From Tetrahymena thermophila SB210 (Eukaryota > Ciliophora > Oligohymenophorea > Hymenostomatida > Tetrahymenidae): a stretch of 64,000 bases of DNA. This document shows positions 1 through 13,200 of this stretch, piece by piece. Where the stretch lies: contig NW_002476321.1 in the NCBI RefSeq assembly GCF_000189635.1, positions 2,547 to 66,546 on the forward strand. Direction: 5' to 3'. Below the pieces are notes generated by a model, which was not told where the DNA came from, made no database searches, and worked only from the letters and a program-made list of their open reading frames with translations. The translations under genes and the position numbers were made by a program. Position 1 is the stretch's first letter, and each line of letters opens with the position of its first letter.

Positions 1-1314
1 GTTTTTCGTAATTTTAATTAAAAAAAAATAGTTGATTCAATTTATTTAGTAAATCCTTTTAAATTTAATATTGGACCATATTTATTGGTATTAGAAGATA
101 GAGATAAACAAATAATAAATACACTAAACTAATTAACACCAGAGTCTACTTAATTAGTTTAGTTTTTGGGATCTTTTTAGTTCTTATTTTACCTTTTAAA
201 TTCTATTTAGCCTACATCCCTCTTTCTATTAATTAACATTAACATTCCATCAAACTTTTATGCTTTTTTATCTTTATTTGGAGCATTTGTCTTTAAAGAA
301 ATGCCTTAACAATAAAATAATTAGCTTTCTTAAAACATAACATTTTATGAAATAAACGTTGATGATTAGCTCAAGAGCTCAGGAAGTATTATCTTTGACA
401 GATTAGGATTTAGAAATAGTTTTTTATTTAATTGCTAAATAATATTCTTTAAATATCTTTTTCTAACTATTATAATACTAGTGATATAAATATTTAAAAA
501 GAAAACTGAATATTAAAAAAAAGGAGGTATCAATGTTAATGAATCTAACAAGCTAAGAAAATTTGAAACATTTTTAATAGTCAGAATAAGCAAAGAAAAT
601 GAAATAAATTTATTTATGATAGTTTTAAGTTTTTGTATCCAAATAAGTTAAGTGGATCAGTATTCATGGCTAAGTCGATGGGGATATTATGTAGGAATAT
701 TTACTTTTGGAGTATTTTTAAGTTATTCTATTTATTTTATTAAATAATACAATAACTCAAAATACTTTGAAAATTATAGTGAAATTTTCCAGCATTTTTA
801 TGAAAGGCTATATACGGATAAACATAGTAAAAGTTAGTTAACAAGAAACTATCATTTTATCTACCATGTAAAAAAAATATTGTTAGTGATTATAATATAC
901 TCGATGGTAAATTATCCTTATTTCGTATGTGGTTCTGGTATAGTTTTTAACTTGATCACAGCTATATTGACAATTAAGCTTAGGCCTTATTAATATTTAT
1001 TTCAATCAATAGTTAAAGCTATCGGAGATATCATTTTATCAATTGTTTGGGTATTTATGATATTTTTTAATAGCTTCAAATTTAGCAACTCAAAAAACAC
1101 TCTTTTAAGCTAGCAAGAAGTAAAAAAATTTTTAGACATAGGTTTCTTTGCCATAATATCATTGCTGATCTTTAATTTTTTATTTTTAATAAACTTCTTA
1201 TTTGAAAATGTATTTGTTGTTATTTACCAATACATTCAAAAAAAATTTTAAAATAAATAAAACAAAACAAATGAATAGCCTAGAAAACAAATTAAATTAT
1301 TTCCAAAGTAATGA
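1..1314 (+). CDS. C-terminal part of a multi-span cysteine-rich surface protein (5' cut by window edge)
   Basis: The open frame runs from base 1 to a TGA at 1312-1314 (437 residues) with TAA/TAG read as Gln, and shows no intron. It holds about eight hydrophobic spans and conserved patches such as ENEINLFM, WLSRWGYY and RNYHFIYH. It is closely similar, at protein and nucleotide level, to the C-terminal third of the next gene (about 7370-8688), so it is the 3' end of a tandem paralog whose cysteine-rich ectodomain lies outside the window. Large proteins of this architecture are common in Tetrahymena, but their function is not established. It probably sits in the plasma membrane or a cortical membrane. 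It ends in a short Lys/Gln-rich cytosolic tail. Confidence 0.85.
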
Positions 1315-2533
1315 TTAAAGTAATGATTGAGTAAACTTAATAATTTATGAATTAGTCTATTAAAAAAAACTCTCCAAAGATTAAATAATTAATAAATCAT
1401 TAAAAAACCAATTTTTAAAATTTGTGTAATTTATATTGTGTTTCAATTCAACAATTTTTGAATATATTTGTACTTTTAATTAAAGAGATATAACTAATTT
1501 ATTTAATGAAATAATGCAATTTCTCAAATAATTATTTCAAATTTTTTTAAAGGTTTAATTCAAATTTTATTTAAAAATTTTTAAATTGATTGGATTAGAA
1601 TGAATTAATCCACGAAGTTTTCAACTAATTAATTATTGATTCATTTTATGGATATAATTTGCATACTATTTTGTTTAAGTGAAATATATCATATTATTTT
1701 ACATTTAACATTTTTTAATAAAGTTTAGATTTAACAAAATATATGGATAATTTTGAAGCTTTTAACTCAATTTTAATATCTATCTTCTTTGAAAATTCTT
1801 ATTTTTCATTTATAAAATGAAATAAATTATTTGGTATTCAAATTCAACATTTAAAGTAAATTTAACGTTAAAATTTATTATTTTTTATTGTATTAATATC
1901 TACTCTAATGTTAAGTATATTTTCTTCGTGAATTGTATTTTACTAAAAACTTAATTATTTAATTTTAAATTTGATAAAAAGAATATTGAATGCTTTCTTA
2001 TAAAAATTTGATTTTGGTAATATCATTTTTAGGATTAAATTAAAAAATTTGATTCACTTTATTGAAATAAAGAATAAATATTTTTCAAATAAACAATTTA
2101 TAAAGAGAACCCTTTATATTAATATTAACATTTAGAAATTATTTGAAATATAATTAATTTGTATTTAAAATAAAATAAATTGTGGCTCATTATTGATAGA
2201 TGTAGAGTTGCTTGGAATTTGAATTTTTTATCTAAATATAAATTATTAATATTTAGATAAATTATTAGCCAAAATTGCTTTTTTTTCTTTTTGAGATTAG
2301 TTATTAAGTATTACAGGAAGTATATTAGTGATGTATAGAAAAATAAGCATTTTTACTTAATTCTTTTATCAATTTTTGATTAAAAATTAAATGCTAGATA
2401 TTAGCTGGTTAACTTACAATAAATTTAATTGCGAAAAATTGGAATAATAAAACAATCGCAAACTTTAATTTACACTAAAAATAATAAATAAAAGAAACAA
2501 AATTGATCAAATTCTTAAAATTTAAAGATTGGA
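1315..2533. other. intergenic spacer
   Basis: AT-rich spacer of about 1.2 kb between two tandem paralogs. I see no coding frame with normal codon use and no RNA gene. It presumably holds the 3' UTR of the first gene and the promoter of the second. Confidence 0.6.
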
Positions 2534-5500
2534 ATGAAAAAATTTCTAAACAAAATTAGTATCATTTTTATAATGCAGTAACTTGGTGCCTTTCTTTGCT
2601 CAGATTTGTGCAATAATTATATATTAATATCTAAGTAAACATTTTTTGGATGCCAAATTGGGTAATAAAACTAGAAATTTGAAGGAATACACGTTTTATA
2701 AAGCACAACAAATTAGGTATCATAGTTTACTTTGATAGGATGGTATAATTTTTAGGGAAATATGGACTAAGATTATTTGCTTTTCTCAGCAATAAATGAT
2801 TATAATCAACATATTATAACTATTACTATAAATCCTATTTAGCTAAAAATCAAAACAACTCTGTTTGGCACTTATAATCCTAGCAATGATTTAAATATCT
2901 CAGCATCAAATTTATCTAGTTTGTAAAATACATGGTTCTTTTTGAGAATAGCAATGGACATCTAATATTCTTCAACAAATTACTACACTCACTATTTGTT
3001 TGTCAACAAAAATACTGAAATATCTGGATTAATTTTAACTACTACTCCATATAATGTATTTAATGGAGTTTCACCCATATCAAATTTTGACAATTAAAAT
3101 TTTTAAATCTTTATTGGCTAATAAGCGATTTACCCCTATTCAGCAGCTTGTTCATTAGTTAGATAAGTAAATAGTATTTTAAATCAAAGAATAATAAATC
3201 AATATTTAAAATTAAGCTAATCTTCATTATAGGCTAGACATCTCACAGTTTAGGTCAAGGTATTACAAGTTAAGAATAATCAATTTTGGCTGAGCAAGTT
3301 TTTTATGTAAATTATGGATTTGCTTCATCTTGGTCTCCTTATTAATTTAATTAAGCTATAAATTATTTTGGATATACAAAGTATAATAAATAATCAACAT
3401 TTTCAGATTTTACTCTAAATTTGTAATGTAGTGAAACCTGGTTTATTGGTTAATTTGAATTTGATACTAGAAAAGGTATAATGATTTCAATAGATTTCAA
3501 AGTTAGTGGAGGCTAATTAAATTAAATTTCAACTATTTTTTTGCTAGAGTCTTAAATTAATTCTAGTAAGACTCCATTTTATGAAATTCTATCAGATAGC
3601 TATGACTCAAGTTAATTTCTTCTAAGAGAATCTTATAAAGGAAATATTAACAACGCTGGTATTAATATTCCTTTAAATACTTGGCACAGATTAACAATTA
3701 TATTGAACATTAGTTTTAGATATTTATATAAATAAATATTTTTAAATAATATTCCAATATTTGGTACTGTTCCTAATCCTTTAAGTTAAGTGGGATAAAT
3801 CTTTTTTACTATTTAAAATAAACAGTAGACTGTGTCAGGGCCTTGTTATAGATTACTTTTCATAAAGTAATATGAATGAATATTTTATTATTTTCTATTT
3901 TAAAAAGCAAAGAATTTATTAAAATAATAGTTTATTTTTTTTTATGCAAAGATCTTCATTGAAATTTTATTAATTAATTTATATTACTCAAAAAGAACAG
4001 TAAGAGTGTTTTAAGGATCTTTTTTTGCTCCCTGTCTTGATTGTTAGGCTTAAACAGATATAATAAATTAGAAAAATTGTCTTCTGTGTTAATCAACAGC
4101 TCTAACAATCAATTCAATTTCTAGTAATACATGTACTAATTAAGCCTCCTGTCCATCCTATTATTAAATAAAATAATAATAGAAGGTATGTGATTTTACT
4201 GACAATACTCCCTGTAATGCCTATTAATCAGTTTAAATGATGAGATTTAGGCCAGATGGGTAGTGTACATGCGCTCTTGGAACTTTTTAAAATTAAAACA
4301 TATGCTCTGAATGTCCTGAATATTGCATTCTATGTGAATAATAAAATGTTTGTACATAATACATTATTAATCCTCCTTAGAGAGATAGTGTTACAGGTAT
4401 GATTAAGTTTAAAATTAATTATATATTTATTAAAATGAAATTTCAACTAGGAAAATGTTAATTATAAGACGCCTTTGATGATGGAATATCTTGTATCTCA
4501 AGCTTTATGAAAATTCCTAATCGTATTAACTTAAAAATAGATTTCCCTAATAAAATTATTAATTGCTCAAATCTAAATTCACTAGTCATGAAATAATATT
4601 TAATTAAAAGTGATGCATTCAAAATTGGAACAGTTTCGAATTCTTTTTTTATAAGTTTAGGCTTTAAAATAACATCTCCAACAAGCAGTGTTGGTGAGTC
4701 ATATACAATTTTATTTATGTAAGATGAAAATAAACATGTATTTACTTTACTAGGAATTTTACAAAATAGTAGTAATATTAAATTAGAACTTCATTATAGA
4801 AACTCAATAATATTATAAACCTATATAAGTTATAATTTAGATACTTGGATTGGACTTTTCACAGATCTTTCCAATTTTAATTTAATAATAAAACAGTAAA
4901 GTGCTCCAGTATCATTTTATTAAGTTAAATCACAAGGCTTAAGTTAGTTAGTAGATCCTGATTTGTTTGTTGGAGGTGTGATTTCTTTCTATTAAACAAC
5001 AACGTATCCTCTCTGTGGAAATCTACAATAAAATATTTTCATTTTATATGGTAATATAGTATTAATTAATAGATTTAATTAATTTCATTTTAAATATTTA
5101 ATAAATAAATAATAAAAGGAGATTACACTATGAATTTATTTCCTCAAACTCTTCAGAATCTAAGTTTTCCTTAAATGATAAACATACTAGACTTTAATTT
5201 TAGTGACTACAATTCTAACCTTTTTTAAACATAGTTAATAATCTAAAATATATTAGATTCTACAAAAAAAATTTAATTTTATGTCTTAAACACTGGATTT
5301 AACCAATTTAAAGGAATTCTTACTAGAAGTAATTCATATTCTTAAATATAAATAAATCTAACCACTCCATTCGCTATTGAGTTTATGATTTTTCCATTAA
5401 TTAGCAATATGTATTCTAACAGTTATACCTTTTTTTAAATTCTCGATTAAGCTAATACTCAAGTTATTGCCTTTAACATCTATTAAATAAATTCTTAATT

Positions 5501-8500
5501 AAACAGAGCTAAGTTGAAAATCTGTTTAAACTTCATTTGTTAAACTGCTACATATGTATCTATAAGAATTAATTATATCAATTAAATATGTAAGATTAAA
5601 ATTAAATTAAAAAAAGATATCATAATCAATTTTAATTTTAAAAAATAGTTATATAATTTAATGCAGAAAGTTAAAATACTAGGTTTTCTATTATAGCTAA
5701 TTACAAATATGAAGAATTAAATTTTCCATAGTCGGTAATTTCAAAATTTACAAATTTAAACTCAATAATACAAATAGGTTTAGTATAAACTGGACCTATT
5801 TCAGATGTATTTTATTTTAATAATCTTAATATTTATTCTGGAGGATTTTTTTATCTTGATTATGACCTCAGCGATCCTTGTTTTTTGTATATCACTAAAG
5901 TTAATATGGAATGTGCAATTCCAAAATAAGGATATACTATAAAAGATGGCAAGGCTATTTTATAAAATCAATGTAATTATGATAGAAAACTTTATTAAAC
6001 TGTACTCTATAACAATCCATTTATAATGAGATGCTAAGATTCACATAATGTGATACCTTATTGCTTGGAAATGGATTATACTAACATTAAGTAATGTATT
6101 TTATGTTCAAGTGATGGTTTGAGTGCTAGTAATAATTGTTAATGCTAAGATGGAACTTACCTAAATCTCTCACTTATGAAGTGTCTACGTAAGAAATTTT
6201 AACATCAAAGTTTCTATCCAGAATAAATATATAGCATACAAATAAAATTTCAATATCACTTTTTCAAAATAATAAATAGAGAATTTTCATTCAAAATATA
6301 ATTTTATATTAAAAAGAATGTTCTCCTCAGTGCTTAACTTGTTCTGGTACTGCTTAAAATTGTATAATATGTAAAAATTAAACTCTATTAGCTCCAGATT
6401 GCTAGTGTTGGTATACCAATTAATATATGAAACAAGATTACACTTGTGAATGTAAAATTTATAAATGCAAAATAATCGATTCCTCGTTTATTTTTTGGCA
6501 AACAAAAATTTAAATTAAAATTATTATTAACAATAAAATAAAAGGGTTGTTTTTAAAAACGAGGAATTATAATAAAAAATATTTATTTTAATAATTTTCA
6601 AAAGTTTGTGATCCATAATGCAGTGAATGCATTGAAAGTAGTAGCAATTGCACATTATGTAGCTAAGATAGAATATACACACCAGATTGCAGATGTAACT
6701 AAGCATATTTTGAAAACACATAAACCGAAAATATTTCAAATAGCTGTAGACCATTGAAATGCGATTTTAAATGCCAAACATGTTTATATTTCCCTTAAAA
6801 TTGTGGAACTTGTAGAGGGAATAGAATAAAACCACCGAATTGTATTTGTTAAGAAGGTTTTTATGAAGACCCAAATATTAATTAAGAAAACTGTCTATAA
6901 TGTCCTTTAAGATAATATTATGATAATTAAAAAAAATAATGTATGAATTGCTTTTCAAACTGTCATACATGTGATGGACCTTTAAATAATAATTGCTTAA
7001 GCTGTTAACAAGGACTAGAATTAAAAAACGACGGATAATGTATATGTCCCTATGGAAGTTTGGCAGCTTTAGAATTTGACCCTGATTATCCTTGTTATTT
7101 CTTTATGAAGTTAGATTTTAGTATTACTAATTCTTATTAGAAATTTTAAATTAAGCTTAAATTTTAATATCCAATTGATAACTTGCAATAAATCTTACAA
7201 AAATATGGTATAAATAATTTGTTTTAGTTATAGATAAGTTAAATTCCTAATGAGTCCTATTATGACATAAATCAATATTAAGTATAAAGTAATAGTGTGC
7301 TTATTATAGAAGTCAATATTCTGTAAAGTTTCTAAGCAACAGAAGCCTTTTTTGTATTAAAATAAAGCAGTGTTTTTAGAAATTTTAATGAAAAAAAAAT
7401 AGTTGACTCATTTTATTAAATAAATCCTTTTAAATTTAATATTGGACCATATTTTATGGTATTAGAAGATAGAGATAAACAAATGATAAATGCTATAAAT
7501 TAAATAACACCATAATCAACTTCAATAGTTTAATTTTTGGGATCTTTTTAATTCTTATTTTACCTTTTAAATTCAATTTAACCAACCTCACTCTTTCTAT
7601 TAATCAACATTAACATTCCAGTAAACTTTTATGCTTTTTTATCTTTGTTTGGAACTTTTGTCTTTAAAGAAATGCCTTAATATTAAGATAACTAGCTTTC
7701 TCAAAACTTACAATTCGATGGAATCAATGTTAATGATGTTCTAAAAAGCTCTGGAAGTATTTGTTTTGATAGGTTAGGATTTCGAAATAGCTTTTTATTT
7801 AATTGCTAAATAGTATTCTTTAAATATCTTTTTCTGATAGTTACACTCATCATTATTTAAATATTAAAAAAAAAAATTGAATTTAAGAAAAAAAAAGGCA
7901 TAATTGTTAATAAATCTAACAAATTAAAGAAGCTCGAAACATTAATAGTTGTGAGGATAAGTAAAGAAAATGAAATCAATTTATTAATGATAGTTTTAAG
8001 CATTTGTATTTAAATTATTTAAATAGATCAGTTATCATGGCTTAGTCGCTGGGGACTTTATTCAGGATTATTTACTTTTGGAGTCTTTTTAAGTTATACA
8101 ATTTACTTTTTTGTGTGTTACAATAAGCAAAGTTACTTTGAAAATTATGGTGAACTTTTCTAACACTTTTATGAAAGGATAAGTACAGCTAAATATAACA
8201 AAAATTACTTCATTAGAAACTATCATTTTATTTATCATCTAAAAAAAATAATACTTATGATTGTAATTTACTCAATGGTAAACTATCCTTATGTCGTCTG
8301 TAGCACTGGAATTATTTTTAATGTAATTACTGCAATATTAACAATAAATCTAAGACCATACTAATACTTAATTTAATCAATTATTAAAGCAGTAGGAGAT
8401 ATCATATTAACAATAATATGGGTACTTATGATAATTTTTAACAATTTTAAAATTAAAAACTAGAATAATACCATTTTAAATTAATAAGAGGTTGAACAAT

Positions 8501-8688
8501 TTTTAAATATAGGATTCTATGCCATTATATTACTATTAATTTTCAATTTCTTATTTTTCATAAATTTCTTATTTGAAACTTTTTTTCTTCCAATTTATCA
8601 AATCTATAAAAAAAAACTAATTAATAAATAAAATCAAATAAAAGGAGAACATAAAAAATAAGTAATATCCTTAAAAAATGATTATTGA
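2534..8688 (+). CDS. large cysteine-rich, multi-span surface protein, 8 exons
   Basis: The protein has 1830 residues after removal of seven introns: 3167-3237, 3867-3995, 4397-4450, 5051-5118, 5590-5648, 6189-6316 and 6452-6604. The joined length is an exact multiple of three. It starts with a signal peptide (MKKFLNKISIIFIMQQ). Beta-rich ectodomain segments follow that resemble concanavalin/laminin-G-like folds, separated by cysteine-rich blocks with repeated C-x2-C pairs. A furin/growth-factor-receptor-like Cys region (about 6190-7050) precedes roughly eight C-terminal membrane spans. It is a tandem paralog of the partial gene upstream and of the next gene. The fold assignments are by pattern only and the ligand is unknown. 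A role as a surface receptor or adhesion protein is inference. Confidence 0.85.
6452..6604 (+). other. intron with internal hairpin
   Basis: This is the last intron of the second paralog: GTAAAATTT donor and TTCAAAAG acceptor, 153 nt. It contains a perfect 11-bp inverted repeat, ATTCCTCGTTT at 6479-6489 and its complement at 6557-6567, which would fold out the middle of the intron and bring the splice sites closer. Removing the intron joins two Cys-rich exons in frame (..CEF-CDPQCSEC..). Confidence 0.7.
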
Positions 8689-10285
8689 AATTTCTAAAAA
8701 TTCATGGATAGAAATAAACTTTTTTGAAAAAGGATGGATTACATTTTATGTTAAAAACTAAAAATATAATAAATTTATCATGTATTTATTTTATATTTCA
8801 ATTAATAATATTTTATAAATTATTAAATACTTGTTATATTCCTTTAAAAATTATAAATAAAATTTAAAGACTTACAAATTATAATAAAATGAGTTAATTA
8901 TTTCGCATTTAAGGATGATAATCTAATTAAATAATATAAAAACTTTAAGATATAAGTTTTTAAGAATTAAAGTATGTATTAAAAATTAAAATAAATTAAT
9001 AAGTTAGTGATTTCACAAAATATATTTTAAAATATTCTATTAAAAAATTGAATGTTAAATTAGAATATTAAAGGTATTTGAATATTTTCTGATATTATCA
9101 TTGAAATTAGAAATATTCTGTAATCACTGTTACAAATATAAAAAGAGCTAAACAAATTCTTAAAAAAAATCTATTTTCAAAATTATTTTAAGCAATAATT
9201 TTGATAAAAGAGTCAATTATACCTTGTAAAAATGTAAAAATAAATGCATTTAATATTAATTAATTTGAGAGTTGAATAAATTAAAGGACACAAATTACAG
9301 TTGCTTATTGTTTTTGTTCTAATATTCTTTTAAATAAATTAGTATCTTTTTATATCTTAAGTATGAATGAATACATTATCTTTGAAGGATTTTAAAAATG
9401 TAATTTGAAATTAAAAAATTAGATTCTATTGCTTCAAAAAATGAATGATAATTGGAGTGAAATTTATCATAATGTCATCAATAATCTTAATTAATTAAAA
9501 AAGATAAAGATTTTTTTAATTTTTAAAAATAAGGAATCATAAATTAATTTATTTTGAATAGAAAATCAAATTTGTATTACTTACTTCCAATTTTAAATTC
9601 AATTTTATAAGCGTTATTAATAAAATTAACTTAAAAGTTAATTAATTTTAAATTATTTGATCCTTTGTTAGCATATGATATGATAATTAAATCTTTATTA
9701 TAATCAGCTTATATTAATGTAATATAAATAGTTCTTTCATTAATGTTACTACAGAAAACATCAATTCATTTGATATTTAAATTTTTTGTGGTAGAATTTA
9801 CAAGTATTCAAATATCACTTTATTAAGATCATCCTTTTTAATTGTACTAATATAAATAATTAGAGCAGAAGAACTTTTTATTTTACAAATGAGCAATTAT
9901 CATCTATTTACTTTAATTTTTTGCTAGATTACAATAAAAACCACTAAATCAAAAAGATTTATTGTTAAAAATGAATGGTGTATTTGTTTGCTTTTAATTT
10001 CTATTTTAAGTGATTAATTTGATTATAACAATTATCTTGCATCCACCTATTTTTTTTTTAATTTGTAATCAATATAATTTAATTAAATTTGAGTAATATT
10101 TGTAAATTAGAAGTAAAGCTTTTTTACTTTAAAAATTAACAATAAAAAGAAAAACATTTAAAAACCCAATAAATACACTATCAACTACTAAAAATAAAAA
10201 ATTTTTGTTCTTATTATCAACCAGACTAAAGAATCATCATATTCAGCTTTTAAATACTTCATATATAATAAATAAATTAACCATA
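8689..10285. other. intergenic spacer
   Basis: AT-rich spacer of about 1.6 kb between the second and third tandem paralogs. I see no frame with coding character, no obvious remnant of a paralog and no RNA gene. Confidence 0.55.
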
Positions 10286-13200
10286 ATGAAGGTCTTTATT
10301 AAATATTTAATTATATCAACCCTTAGTTTTGTGAGTTATTGCTAAAGCAATAGTTGTGACTAAGTACTACTGCAAAGTAGCTTGAATTTTTATGATTGCT
10401 AATTATTTTAACAAAATTCTTTACTTCCTTCAGGTAACAATATCTTAAAGTCTTTTCGTAATACTGTTTAAAAGGTTAGAATTAATGGTTGGTTTAATTT
10501 GTTAGGATAGAATCAGTAAAAGTATGTATTGATTGAAATTAAAAATCTTGGTTTAAACGTTTTTTAGCTCCTTTATGATTAACAGTTAAGCAAGTTCTAG
10601 GTTAATATATTCTCTTCATCCTAATTATTTTCTAATTAATAAGATTCAAGTTAATAAGCATTAAATCAATCATGGTTTTATTTAGACATAGGATTGAATT
10701 TAGCTGATTAAGCAGGAAAAATATTTATTTATTATATAGTTTGGTCTAATTATAATATAAATGGTTAATAAAAGCTAATTTATAGTAAACTTTTACCAAG
10801 TAATATAATTTATTTTGATAATACATCTTTTGAAGTATTTGTTGCCCAGACCACTACAATAGGATATTCATTTGGTTGCGCTTTAATAAAATAGGTAAGA
10901 TTTGCTTTTATTAAAAATTTATTGTTAAATTTAATCTTAATTTGAATGATTTATAAAAGGTTGCAGCATACATTAATTAAGCACTAAGTTCTAGCGATAA
11001 TTTAGGAAACCTTAATTTTTAGGATCTCTCTCTTAACGCCTAAATAAATTTTAATATAAATTTTTCTATACAACCTAATACAGGAGATTATCTTCTAAAC
11101 TTAGTTGATTAAAATTAGAAAATAAAAATCTAAAAAAATAAACTAACTGAAGAATTTAATAGCTTGCATTCTGGAGAAAGTTTTGAAATAGGACCAGTAA
11201 ATATGTTTGTTAAAGATGGTATTATACTTGCTTTTGATCTAAAGGTGGTAGAAAGTGCATCGATAGTACCAAGCAATAATTTTTTAAATATTAAAATAGA
11301 AGATAAAGGCTTGTTAAATGATTACTATTCTGTTCAGCTTTAGAGAGATAGCAATAATCCAAATCAGTTTAATTATTTAGAAAAAAACCAAAACTTTCCA
11401 TCAGGAAATAATGCTTTTACTATTTAAAGTAATACTTGGATTAAGATTATCTTATTCTTTCATATTTAATTTGGTAGTATCTATAGATATCTGTATATAA
11501 ACTAATAATATTTAAGTGATGTTTAGTAATTATCTTTGCCATCAAATGGGAATTTATACTTTTAATTTTAGAATATTTATTAAGCTTCTCAGCAAAAAAT
11601 TTTATTCAGGTAAAATTTATTGTAATAAAATGGAATAAAAATTTTTAATATTTTAAATACAAGGTCGATTAAGATATATTAAGGGACAAAAGTCTTTTAA
11701 TGTGGTAATTGTTTGATTTAATCATAATTGAATGGAAGTGATTGCCTTGTTTGTTAAAGTAACTTTAAGCTTCTTTATAGTGAGTCTTCTTACTGTATAG
11801 CATTCAATAATCCTTGTCCAAATGGTTTCAGTGATTTAGATTTAAATAATAGTTGTATAAGAAATGATTAAGCAGTTTGCAACAATAATAACTAATATAA
11901 ATTTTATGATAATACTTGTAGATGCATCGCAGGCTAGTATTATAAATAAGGAAATTGCTTTAAGTGCCCTAGCTATTGCTTAGATTGTCAAGACGAAAAT
12001 ACTTGTAAGTAATTTAAAGACTCAGTGAGGAATTAATGTAAAATATTTTCAACTTTGAAAAATTCTAAATTTAATTATTTATTTAGAAACAAATGTATGC
12101 CCATCTGCTTACTTTGATGATGGATCAATATGTATTTTACGAAATAGTTAATTTAATCTGCCTAATAAATATAACTTTATGCTAAAACCTCCAAAATTAG
12201 ATACTGGCTGTAATGACATTTTTGCAACTCCAGATTGGGACAGTTATTTAGTTTAAAACGATGCTCTTTAAATTTCTAAATAGTCTTCTTCTTTTATATT
12301 TGGAATTAGATTTATTATTTATAAAACTGATAAAAGTGCAGGTAAAACATTTACTTTAGGATTTTTGAGGACATCAAATTACAATGGAGATGTATTTTTT
12401 TTAATGGCTTAATAAGGTCCTACAACAGGCTTTGGATATATTTAAATTTACTTTCTAAATAAGCTATATATTAGTATTCCTTGCGTAATTGGTTAACCGA
12501 TGTGGCTAAGTTTTGTTACAGATTTAAATTATTTGATAGTTCAGACTGTAACTTCTCTATAACCTATCCAAACCTATAGACTCTATCTTTAAAATTAAAT
12601 TCTAGATAATTTATAAAATCCTAAATTTTGGTATGGAGTTGGAATGAGCAAATTTATATCTTCAGACTATTCTATGTGTTCTTTTTTATATCCTTACACT
12701 CTAATAATCTAAAGTAAATTGTCATTCAAAGTTATTTATTTATTTCAAAAAATTTTGTTTTGAAAAAATATTAAATTTATACAGAAAAAATTTTCTGATT
12801 TATTTAGTAATAATTTTTTAAATTGTTATTAATATTTAATAAAAATAATTTATTTAATTTACAAAAGTGTTTATTTTGTATTAAGTTATTATTATTTTTA
12901 AATTAAAGTTTAAAATATTATGAGCCTAAAAGACTAAGACGTGTTTGAATTTAATAATGAAGGCATAGTTACATTTTATAGCTACAATTTTAGCTAGTAA
13001 AACTCAAAAAATTAACAAAATATAAAAGAATTTTTTTTTGGATCAGATAATAAATTATCATTTACTAATCTTCCTTTTATTTGTGATCAAGTGAAAGGAA
13101 TTTCAATTACCAACTCTAATCAAGGCTAATATTTTTTTGATATTACAAAATTACATTTTTTCTTCTTTATGTGCTCGATATACATAAACTAAATCCAACA

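Noticed and set aside
7575-7596. Resemblance to the Tetrahymena chromosome breakage sequence (TAAACCAACCTCTTT)
   Set aside because: The match is broken by a 2-base insertion and lies within a conserved coding stretch (QPTSLFLL) whose paralog has a different nucleotide sequence, so it is a chance likeness. Breakage sites are also normally absent from somatic chromosomes.
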